Assembly: GCA_038501625.1 (NCBI GenBank)
Contig: JAZAYU010000088.1
Span: 124,001-188,000 of the forward strand
Source of the DNA: Corbicula japonica
Taxonomy: Eukaryota > Mollusca > Bivalvia > Venerida > Cyrenidae
Direction: 5' to 3'
DNA: 64,000 nucleotides
How positions within the stretch are numbered: the first letter of the stretch is position 1; each line of letters opens with the position of its first letter. The position numbers and the translations under genes are program-made. The notes below the pieces were generated by a model. The model searched no databases. It was not told where the DNA came from and saw nothing but the letters and a program-made list of their open reading frames with translations. Shown piece after piece: positions 27,401-39,400 of the stretch.

Positions 27401-30400
27401 TCTGTGACCAGTGTAGATCTATGATCAGCCTTAACAAACATGCTGTCTGTGACCAGTGTAGATACATGATCAGCCTTAACAAACATGCAGTCTGTGACCA
27501 GTGTAGATCCATGATCAGCCTTAACAAACATGCTGTCTGTGACCAGTGTAGATCTATGATCAGCCTTAACAAACATGCAGTCTGTGGCCAGTGTAGATCC
27601 ATGATCAGCCTTAACAAACATGCTGTCTGTATCCAGTGTAGATCTATGATCAGCCTTAACAAACATGCTGTCTGTGACTAGTGTAGATCTATGATCAGCC
27701 TTAACAAACATGCTGTCTGTGACTAGTGTAGATCTATGATCAGTCTTAACAAACATGTTGTCTGTGACCAGTGTAGATCTATGATCAGTCTTAACAAACA
27801 TGCAGTCTGTGACCAGTGTAGATCCATGATCAGCCTTAACAAACATGCTGTCTGTATCCAGTGTAGATCTATGATCAGCCTTAACAAACATGCTGTCTGT
27901 GACTAGTGTAGATCTATGATCAGTCTTAACAAACATGCTGTCTGTGACCAGTGTAGATTCATGATTAGCCTTAACAAACATGCTGTCTGTGACCAGTGTA
28001 GATCCATGATCAGCCTTAACAAACATGAAGTCTGTGACCAGTGTAGATACATGATCAGCCTTAACAAACATGAAGTCTGTGACCAGTGTAGATCTATGAT
28101 CAGCCTTAACAAACATGCTGTCTGTGACCAGTGTAGATCTATGATCAGTCTTAACAAACATGCTGTCTGTGACCAGTGTAGAACCATGATCAGCCTTAAC
28201 AAACATGCTGTCTGTGACCAGTGTAGATCCATGATCAGCCTTAACAAACATGCTGTCTGTGACCAGTGTAGATCTATGATCAGTCTTAACAAACATGCTG
28301 TCTGTGACCAGTGTAGATCCATGATCAGCCTTAACAAACATGAAGTCTGTGACCAGTGTAGATCCATGATCAGCCTTAACAAACATGCTGTCTGTGACCA
28401 GTGTAGATCCATGATCAGCCTTAACAAACATGATGTCTGTGACCAGTGTAGATCCATGATCAGCCTTAACAAACATGCTGTCTGTGACCAGTGTAGATCC
28501 ATGATCAGCCTTAACAAACATGCTGACCAGTGTAGATCCATGATCAGCCTTAACAAACATGCTGTCTGTGACCAGTGTAGATCCATGATCAGCCTTAACA
28601 AACATGCTGTCTGTGACCAGTGTAGATACATGATCAGCCTTAACAAACATGAAGTCTGTGACCAGTGTAGATCTATGATCAGCCTTAACAAACATGCTGT
28701 CTGTGACCAGTGTAGATCCATGATCAGTCTTAACAAACATGCTGTCTGTGACCAGTGTAGATCTATGATCAGTCTTAACAAACATGCTGTCTGTGACCAG
28801 TGTAGATCCATGATCAGCCTTAACAAACATGCAGTCTGTGACCAGTGTAGATCCATGATCAGCCTTAACAAACATGCTGTCTGTGACCAGTGTAGATCCA
28901 TGATCAGCCTTAACAAACATGCTGTCTGTGACCAGTGTAGATCTATGATCAGCCTTAACAAACATGCTGTCTGTGACCAGTGTAGATCTATGATCAGCCT
29001 TAACAAACATGCTGTCTGTGGCCAGCTCCATGATCAGCCTTAACAAACATGCTGACCAGTGTAGATCCATGATCAGCCTTAACAAACATGCTGACCAGTG
29101 TAGATCCATGATCAGCCTTAACAAACATGAAGTCTGTGACCAGTGTAGATCTATGATCAGCCTTAACAAACATGCTGTCTGTGACCAGTGTAGATCCATG
29201 ATCAGCCTTAACAAACATGCTGACCAGTGTAGATCCATGATCAGCCTTAACAAACATGAAGTCTGTGACCAGTGTAGATCTATGATCAGCCTTAACAAAC
29301 ATGCTGTCTGTGACCAGTGTAGATCCATGATCAGCCTTAACAAACATGCTGTCTGTGACCAGTGTAGATCTATGATCAGCCTTAACAAACATGCTGTCTG
29401 TGACCAGTGCAGATCCATGATCAGCCTTAACAAACATGCTGTCTGTGACCAGTGTAGATCTATGATCAGCCTTAACAAACATGCTGTCTGTGACCAGTGC
29501 AGATCCATGATCAGCCTTAACAAACATGCTGTCTGTGACCAGTGCAGATCCATGATCAGCCTTAACAAACATGCTGTCTGTGACCAGTGTAGATCCATGA
29601 TCAGCCTTAACAAACATGCTGTCTGTGACCAGTGTAGATCTATGATCAGTCTTTACAAACATGCAGTCTGATTAGGATCTACACTAGTAGCTTTCAGATG
29701 TTGCTGTATTTTCAGACAAGGAAGCAACCAGGTAACCGTTTGATACAGATCAGAATGCACACACGGGGCTTTTTTTCCTTGTATAGTAGGTGCCGTTAAT
29801 GGGTGCCTTCCCCTCAGAAAATTTCTTCAAAATCATGCAGTTTTCCCCCAAAAGTAACTGTACATCTGGTTTTTTCATTCCCCTTCAGAGAAAAAATAAT
29901 GCTTTTTTCCCCAAAATAGTAGGGCATGGGCCCCTTCCCCTTGCTGTAAAAAAAGCCCTGACAGATGTGCTGGCTGATCTGGATCTCCACTGCTTGGGGT
30001 TGCATATATAAGATACATTAACCTTTTTATTTGTTATTTCATTTATACTTGTTTTAATGCATATGTGATCACTGTTGATCGAGACTGTTTAGCACATCCA
30101 TGCTATCTGATTTGGATCTGCACTGGTCACTTCTTGGTCAGAATTTCTGACTCAGAAATAACCTAATGAATCAAAAAAGCCAACAGTGTAGATCCAGATC
30201 AGATAGCACAGATGTGGCAGCTGATCTTGATTTACATTTTCTCCCATCCAATAAAGGTGTGTCTGTGGTGTAAAGGGTTAATGGGATAAAGAGTTTTTAA
30301 GGGTTAGTACAGATTGAAGCCCAATAAAGCTTCAATGGGGAGATTGATTTTTTCCAAACAGATGTTGAAACTTGTTGTTTCACCATAATTACTTGTCAAT

Positions 30401-33400
30401 AATAAGATAAGCATGTGTTGCCCATCAAGAAATTTAATGACCGTCTTTATCAGATGTTATTCTGTCTTGTTTCTTTCAAGGTGGTCTGCAGGCAAGTAGT
30501 CCAAAAGTTTTTTTGTCCAGCTTTGCATTACATGTTATCTCTTTACTCCACACAGTTTTTTTTAAATTTTTTTGGTTATTTCTGACCAGAAAGCAGATTT
30601 CGATCCGGCAGTACAGAGGGTGCTGGCTGATCAGGATGTACACTGGTCTCGCATGTGATTAAACCTGTATATATATTATACATATGTAGGAAGTAAAGTT
30701 ATATAAGATGGCTGCAGCAATAAAACATAGAAATGTCTGGTTTATTATTTTCACATTAAACTTTATTGTTTTTTTTAATTACAGTAAGGCAGCAACTATA
30801 TGTTGCCCAGAACACCCAGATACACCGCTGGTGGAAGACTATCATGCAGGTGATGTGGTCTGCCCGGAGTGTGGACTTGTAGTGGGAGATAGGTAAGTGT
30901 TGTCCTGCATCCAAGATTATTAAGCTGAAACTGGGCACCTGTCTTGAATCTCAAGCAGTTGATTGGTTGATATATAGCTCATTACCGAAACTGTGAAAGT
31001 GTCAAAGAAAATGCTAGTTTTGAGACCGGTCTTTTGTCTCAGTTTGATTACTTGATTGAAGGTTTTACATGCAGTTGATCAAAAAGCATTTTGGTTTTAA
31101 TTTTCTTTTTTATTGAGAAAGTAATTTTAGCCCAAAGAATCTGTGAAAAAACACCAACATTTAATGTCCACAGTCTTTTGCAAGTCTTTTACAGTTTAAG
31201 ACTCTTGTTTTACAAATAATAATTTAACATTTGTTTTAGGACTGTTGAAAAATTAAGAATTTAATTTTTATAAAGAACATACATCATGTTTTTGTTCAGT
31301 TAATATATTACTTATTAGTATTAAAAAAAAATAATTTTGTAAACAAAGTTGAAATTGTACACATCAAGCCCTCAGAAATCTTGTTTCTTGAGCATACCTT
31401 AGAAACCGCTGTAGGGATTTCAACCAAGTAGACTTGGGGACATTTTTCCTCTTGAAAATAAAAAAAGTTTTTTGTTATTCTGACATGGGCTATGAATGAA
31501 AATGTATATGGGTAAAGAATATAAGGTTCCTCCCTTCTCCTCCCCACCTCAGATGTTTATATTAATTTTTGAACATGGCATATAAATGGACAAAAATGAC
31601 ATTTTAAGTAGTGTTTTATTTTCAAACATACGCTTTGAATGGTACATGTAAAAATGAGTGTGGGAGAACTTGAGGATGAAAGAATCATAATGAAAAAGTT
31701 CCAATGAACAAAACTTGAAGTAGTGGGGCATAATACAGTCTCATTTTCTTTTCATTAATTTTTCAAACCCATTATGGTTTCATAATCAATACTGTATGAA
31801 GTCCAGTTGAAATGAAGCCCCAGTCTTGGACATGCATTGGGGGACATTGGTCACACTATGTTGACTTGCACTTGTTCTTGCTTACATCAAATGACTTCCT
31901 GGAAATGCATTTATAAAGTGGCACATTTAAATAAAGATTAGTGTACTTGAAAATCACTTATGATATCAACTTGAAACTTGGAATATATATTCACCATCAA
32001 ATTCTACATCATTACCAACAACACCCATAACTCTGCTACATATATTTTTCAAGTTATGCCCCTTTTTCACTTAAATTTTGCGTTAAGGAAAATATGCACT
32101 TTGGTCCATAACTTATAAACTACTTGAGATATCAACTTGAAACTTGGAATATATATTCACCATCAAATTCTACATCATTACCAACAAGACCCATAACTCT
32201 GCTGTCAATATATTTCAAGTTATGCCCCTTTTTTCTTATATTTTGTGTTAAGCAAAATATGCATTTTGCCCCTAACTTTAAAACTACTTGAGATATTGCC
32301 TTGAAACTTGAAATATATTTTCACCATCAAAATCTACATCATAACCAACAACACTCATAACCCTCCTTCCAATATTTTTCAAATTATGCCCCTTTTTCAC
32401 TTACATTTTGTGTTAAAAAAATATACAGTTGGCCCTTAACTTCGTTATGAATGGAGGGATTTCAAAATAACTTGGCACAAATGTTCACCATGACAAGGTG
32501 GTGTGTCGCGTACAATACCCATGCCTGTAGGTCCAAGGTCAAGGTCACTGTTACTAAAAATAGAATTTTCTTGCAAAATCGTGTCTGCTCTGTAACTTTG
32601 TTATTTCTTATTGGATTTTTAAATAACTTGATATAATTGTTCACCATATCAAGACGGTGTGTTAGGTACATGCCCAAGCCTGTAGGTCAATGGTCAAGGT
32701 CACTGTTACTAAAAACAGAATTTTCTTGTCTAGGCTGTTACTTTGTTATGAATGGAGGGATTTCAAAATATCTTGGCACAAATGTTCACCATGACAAGGC
32801 GGTGTGTCTGCACAATACCCATGCCTGTAGATCCAAGGTCAAGGTCACTGTTACTAAAAATAGAATTTTCTTGTCCAGGCTGTAACTTTGTTATGAATGG
32901 AGGGATTTCAAAATAACTTGACACAAATGTTCACCATGACAGGTGGTGTGTCACGTACCATGCCCATGCCTGTAGGTCAAAGGTCAAGGTCACTGTTACT
33001 AAAAATAGAATTCTCTTGTCCGGGCTGTTACTTTGTTATAAATGGAGGGATTTCAAAATAACTTTGCACAAATGTTCACTATGACAAGGCAGTGTGTCCG
33101 CACAATACCCAAGCCTGAAGGTCCAAGGTCAAGGTCACTGTTACTAAAAATAGAATTTTCTTGTCCAGGCTGTAACTTCATTATAAATGGAGGGATTTCA
33201 AAAAACCTTGACACAAATGTTCACCATGACAGGCCGGTGTATCGCGTATTATTCCCATCATTGCACTTGAGTGTCTGAAAATGATGAATAGTGGGGCATC
33301 CGTGTCCCATGGACACATTTCTAGTTTCACTTATATTTTCACTTAAGTGCACTTCATCGATAACTTTGCAAATACTTCAGGTATCAACTTCAAACTTCCA

Positions 33401-36400
33401 TTATATTTTTATTTCAGTTCTTTTTCTGTAACATCACTGAAGTGATTGATATTTGACTAAAAGTAAATATCTCTAATAAAAAATTACTAACAAGTTTTCT
33501 AACAAATTCAGAAATATTAAATTTTCATAGTTATTCCCCTATTCAGTTTAATATTTATGGTACATTTACGAATTATTTCTGTTATTTGAAATGAATTTCT
33601 CCCTTACCATTCACTTGTTAATATTTTTCCTGATTGCACATGAATGTATGGCCATAGTTGTTATTGTTTTAATCTTCAAATTGCATTTGTTTCAAATGAT
33701 TCGAATAGTCGAGCATGCTGTCTCCTCTGACAGCTCTTGTTTTATACATTGTTTCAGAGTTGTGGATGTTGGGACAGAATGGAGAACGTTCAGCAACGAA
33801 AAAAACACCAAAGATCCATCAAGAGTTGGTGCAGCAGAAGTGAGTGTAACATGTTTTACCTATGCTCAAGGTCATAAAACTGGTAACCAGATAAGCTGGC
33901 ACATTTGTGTTGTCCGATCTAGATCTACACTGGTCGCTTCTTTGTCAGAAATAACCTGATGAATGTTAAAGCAAACAGTGTAGATCCTGACCCAATGGCA
34001 CGGATGTGCTGACTGATTCGGGTCTACACTGTTTGCCCTATTACTCTTCCAAAAATCATGTTCAGTTATGTCTCTTTTTCATAAAAAATGTATTGTTGTA
34101 TGACATCCTTAACTCTTTACATTAAGATAATTATGGAAAAGTTGTAATAGCTCACAATTTTCAAAGCCTCCACTTTTATTGACCAACCAAGAAATAATTG
34201 GTGCTATATTTTATGCAATAACTCTTAAATGCCGTTTGGAAGTTAGTTCTGTTGTATATATTCCGATTTTGGATTAAGATTCAGTTTGACCAAGAATAAT
34301 TCTCTATTTCAGAATCCTTTGTTAGAAGGAGGAGACTTATCCACAATGATTGCCATGGACCCTAAAGATACACAGACAGATGAGTTTGGTAAACCCTTGT
34401 ACAGAAACAGAAGAACAGTGAGTGTAACTGGGAACTCTTATTATAGCCTTCTTGACTAACATATGGATCTCTTGCCTTATATAGCTTTATTGCATAATTT
34501 AGTGAACCCTTATTATACCCTTATTGCCTAACATAGGAGTCCCTTAGTATTTTTTTCCTAACTTAAGGAACCCTTATCATAGCATTATATTATTATTAAA
34601 GATGACTAACAGGGAATTATATGATTTTTTATGCCCCAATTTATTGTCCATTTTTTTGTCTCAATTTTCATTTTCGGTCCATTGTGAGTGGGCTATATAT
34701 TATCAACCACTGACTTGAATCAGGTGAAATCTTATGAAAACTTGGAGGTGCAATTTTGCTGCTATAATAACTTTTGAAAATATGCACAGCTGAAAGATGT
34801 TCTAGATAACAATCTGTAACACTCGGCAGAATATTTACAGTTTCACTACTTTCAGAACCGTAGCAAGCTGCTTTTCTAATAATGTGTCCATTGCACATAT
34901 TGCATGATTCATATTTATAATCAGTAATCAGTGTAACCCTTTCATCTATATATACACCTAGATGGCATGGGTGAACAGTGTAGATCCAAATCAGCTGGCA
35001 TTTCTGTACCATCTGACCAGGATCTGCATTGTTCACTTTTTGATTTATTTGGTTATTTTTTACCAAAAAGCAAACAGTGCAGACCCTAATCAGATGGCAC
35101 ATATATGCTGGCTGATCTGGATCTACAGTGCAGACCCTAATCAGATGGCACATATATGCTGGCTGATCTGGATCTACAGTGCAGACCCTAATCAGATGGC
35201 ACATATATGCTGGCTGATCTGGATCTACAGTGCAGACCCTAATCAGATGGCACATATATGCTGGCTGATCTGGATCTACAGTGCAGACCCTAATCAGATG
35301 GCACATATATGCTGGCTGATCTGGATCTACACTGGTTGCCCATGATATAAAAGGCATATATATGGAAGAAAGGGTTTAAAAAATCGTATACATATACATG
35401 TACAAAAGATAGTAACTTCTGTTTGTGTTCTGACAAACTTACATGTATCTATAGCGAAGAAACAAATCTTCAAGATGAACATTGTGCTTTTAAGTTTTTC
35501 TTGTTTTACATTCACAGATGAACAGTGCAGACAGAGCGTTGTTGAATGCGTTCCGTGAGATAACACAGATGGGGGACAGGCTTAATCTGCCCAAAATGGT
35601 TGCCGTAAGTTCAAGTTTTTAACTCTTTATACCATGTATACAGGTTTCAACAATGCAAACAGTGCAACATTTGTGCTGTCTAATCTGGATCTACACTGTT
35701 TGTTGTTTTATCAGAAATAACCACGTAAATCAAAATGTGAACATCCGTGCCATCTGACCCGGATTTACACTGTTTGCCCATGTAATAAAAGTCCTATCTA
35801 TGGAGGTAAGGGTAAACAGATATTACATGTATCAATATCATTTTGCCCATATTAAGTTTTAATCTAAAACTGGCATTTGCTGCTGCTGTTTTAGTACGAA
35901 CTGAAATCAAGGTCTACTCACAATTCAAACACCTTGCTAATCAGACTTGCAAATCAGGGAGAAGTTTTGTCATAATTTTACTGAATTATGGAGAAATTTG
36001 CAATTAACAGCATTCTTTCCCTATACAGTCTATACAAAACAAGTTCTCCCATGATAGCTTAAAGAAAGGAGAAGTCTGGTCACTCTTGGGCGACTACTTC
36101 TCTCAAGTCTCTCTCTTGTGAGAGCCCTGCTAATAGTCTATCTCAAGTGCCACTATATGGGTCAAAGAACATAAAACTGTTAATTGAGACCAGTGTCAAA
36201 TCTCAAGGATATGATTGGCTAAAATAGAGATTTGTCTCCAGTTCTTTATTTCTGATCTTTATAGAAATTGTCAATATTTTATTTTATAATGTAGTCAATC
36301 AGTTCTAAAGAAAAAGATTTTATTTTCTAGGACAGAGCAAACACATTATTCAAGCAAGTGAGTGACACAAAATCACTGAAGGGTCGCAGTAACGATGCTG

Positions 36401-39400
36401 TGTGCTCTGCATGCATGTACATAGCATGTAGACAGGAGGGAGTACCTCGAACATTCAAAGGTAAATTGTGTTTTAAAACTAGATATTTTCTTCTGTTATA
36501 TCATTGTATTTCATGTGGGTTTCATTTTTGCATTTTCACGTCATGCAAAAACTACGAAATCAAACCATAGCCAAATTTAATAGGGATGTCAACAGATATC
36601 CGAATATCCAGATATCCGTTCGAATCATCAGATATCGGGATCGAATTTGGTATCCGGATATTCGTTAGAAAAATCTTTAATTTTATATATTGGCCATTTT
36701 GCTAAAAATATCTGCTCTAGGTGTGCATTTAAGCATTAGCGCCTTTAACAGATTATCGAGAGGTGCTGACAAGCAGTTAATTGAGCATCACAGTTTGAAG
36801 AATGTGCCAAACCAACTTGTTATATAATAGTCAACGTTCGAACCTTCTATAATTCATTTTGAGTAAAGAGTGTATCTTTTTTTTTGTTTGATTGCTTTTA
36901 TTGAGAAGGGATAGAGCTATAATTATGTAGACAATAACCAGGTTTTCAGCATAAATCAATTGCTCGTATTTTGAGTTCTATAAAATTATTGTTGAATATT
37001 TTTTTATTTGATCTCGCGATCTTGACTTAATCACATATATGTTCTAAACTAAACATTTGTTATACCTTACTTTCGCTGTTTGGGAGCATTTCGTAAGGTA
37101 AAATGATAAAAAAAAAACAAATACATAATTATCATCACACAGTCAAAAATCTTCTTTATAAACTTCTTGCGATATTTATTTAAAATTAGACATAGTTGTT
37201 GAGATTATCAAATGTTTTATTTGAGATTATCAAATGTTTTATTGTTCATGTTTAATTAAATTATTAACATTTTGAAGCATACATAACTATGGAAATACGG
37301 ATTTGATACTGTATAAGAAAATGACTATTTATTTCTGTTTTTAGAAACGTTGATTTATTTATGTAATTGACAGTTTAACTCCTACACATTGTATTCGGAT
37401 ATCCGGATATCTGTTCCGATCGTCCAAATCCAGATCCCAAATTCGGGATCCGTTGACATTCCTAAAATTTAATGATGAAAAGCTTACATGTATTTTAGAA
37501 CATCACTTCAACAGCACAAATGTATGTCTGCAAAAATGTCATTTGTAGCATCTGCATAAAAATTTGGCCATGCGAAGCTAAATGTTACAGCAGTACTTCT
37601 AGCTTTAACCAGTCTCACTGAAGTCAGATATAACAAAATGTTAGACCTGATGACAGCCGCCAAACACTGTATATATATGCTATAGTGGTTTTCCATAATA
37701 ACTATTTTTAAAAATAGTTGCTACAGGAAGCCTAATTGATAACGCTCACAAAATGATTTGAAGATGTCATTACAGTGGAAATCATTGCAACACCACATAA
37801 AACACACCTGTCGTCAGTAAAATATGACTTCCTTATACAGGGCGTCAAGTCTTTTTGTGGTGTATAACACTGTGTTCAAATGGATACAATATAACATTCA
37901 GAACACTTCAACAGTTTAGGCAATCATCTTGTACTTTTGTGGTTTTGTAGGCCACAATCTGATAGGAAGGTTGATGATAAAAACAATTTTTAATGACTTA
38001 ACGTCAGATCATGATAGTGTAGCAGTTTTCAGTTCATGACTTTAATCAGATTGAGCTATAACTTAATTGCTGCAAAGCAACATTCATCATTTACATAGTT
38101 TTTGCTCATATTATTCTGTAGTAGCTATTAATTTGTTTAGATAAGTTGCTGAAACACATTTAATATAAGAAAATTTCCAGAAAATATTTTGTTTACTGAG
38201 TGACTTAAGACATTATTAGTTAATCACAAAATAACATTAAAAGCTATGCCATATTTCTTAGTAAAAAGACTTAACTTGGCTGTATTAACATATTGTGTGT
38301 ATACATATGTTAATAAATATACTTTTAACATTGAAATATATAGATTAAATTAAATCTGTGCATTACTAAGCAGACTTCACACATTCATAACTTCAAAAAA
38401 AGTTAATGTTATTATTATTTTGAATGTTTTATATATGATGTTTGTTCAATGTTTCAGAGATCTGTGCAGTATCCAAGGTATCAAAGAAAGAGATTGGTCG
38501 AGTATTCAAGTTGATCTTAAAGACTCTGGAGACTAATGTAGAACTCATCACAACAGGAGATTTTATGGTATTAACATGTTCTAAATTCTCCATATCATTT
38601 CAAAAGTTTTTACCCATACTCCATATATATGCGTTTTAACACATGTGTGACCAGGGCCCAAGATCATAAAACTAAGTTTTGAGATCAGTCTCAAATCTCA
38701 AGCATCTGATTGGTTGAATTGGCGACTGGTCGCCATTTCAGCCAATCAGATGCTTGAGATTTGAGACTGATCTCCAGATTTTGTTTTATGATCTTGGGCA
38801 CAGTATAGATCTAGATCAGCTGGCAATTCTGTATCACCAGAACTGGATTTACTTTGGTTACATCTTTGTAAAAAATAACAAAATGAATCTAAATGCAAAA
38901 AGTGCAGATCCTGATCACATGGCACAGAAGTGATGGCCTCTCTAGATCTACACTCTTTGCCCACCAAATAACGGTATATCTTTGAATTCATTTGAAGTGA
39001 AGGGATAAAATCATTGTACATATTTGAGGCCACATAGATGATACCTTGATTTCAGATATGTTGGGGATACATTTATATCCATGTAAGAACAAACATAAAG
39101 ACCCATATAAGTACACACAGAAATGACCTGGTGGCTATTCAAAGTCAAGCAAGTAAAACCTCAATCCTTTTGCCAGTCCATCTAATTAAATGTTTCAGTA
39201 GTAAAAACTTATTTGTACCCCACAAATTTAAGGAGAATCCAGCCTGTTTTTATTTCCAGAGTGACTGTATTAAATGTTGTTAGTCTATTAAATTTAGTTG
39301 TTTGAGTTTATACAGCCCAATCCTTAAAATGTTTGGTATATTTAGGTAGGCAAATATTTGTTGTGGCTCAAAAAATGTCCAAATTTTAACATTTTTCTCA

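Noticed and set aside
26509..29613. A 1034-residue frame and several others through the minisatellite, including a plus-strand repeat [15 protein letters not shown] resembling zinc-finger spacing
   Set aside because: The unit lengths 45 and 39 are multiples of three and the unit lacks stops in several frames, so both strands are open by arithmetic. 5-bp deletions break every frame, and the array lies within the TFIIB intron.
25855..29670. CRISPR-like regular array
   Set aside because: The whole unit repeats, there are no unique spacers, and the host is a eukaryote.
30708..30784. ATG with a hydrophobic stretch before GTF2B exon 2, suggesting a signal peptide
   Set aside because: The hydrophobic residues are the translated polypyrimidine tract and acceptor of intron 1; the conserved N terminus is supplied by 24420-24439.
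33591..33959. 122-residue frame around GTF2B exon 3
   Set aside because: Only 33758-33839 is TFIIB; the rest is intron, including a MITE-2 copy.
34668..35357. 229-residue minus-strand frame with [17 protein letters not shown] repeats
   Set aside because: It is a translation of the 51-bp tandem expansion within a MITE-2 copy, whose period is a multiple of three.
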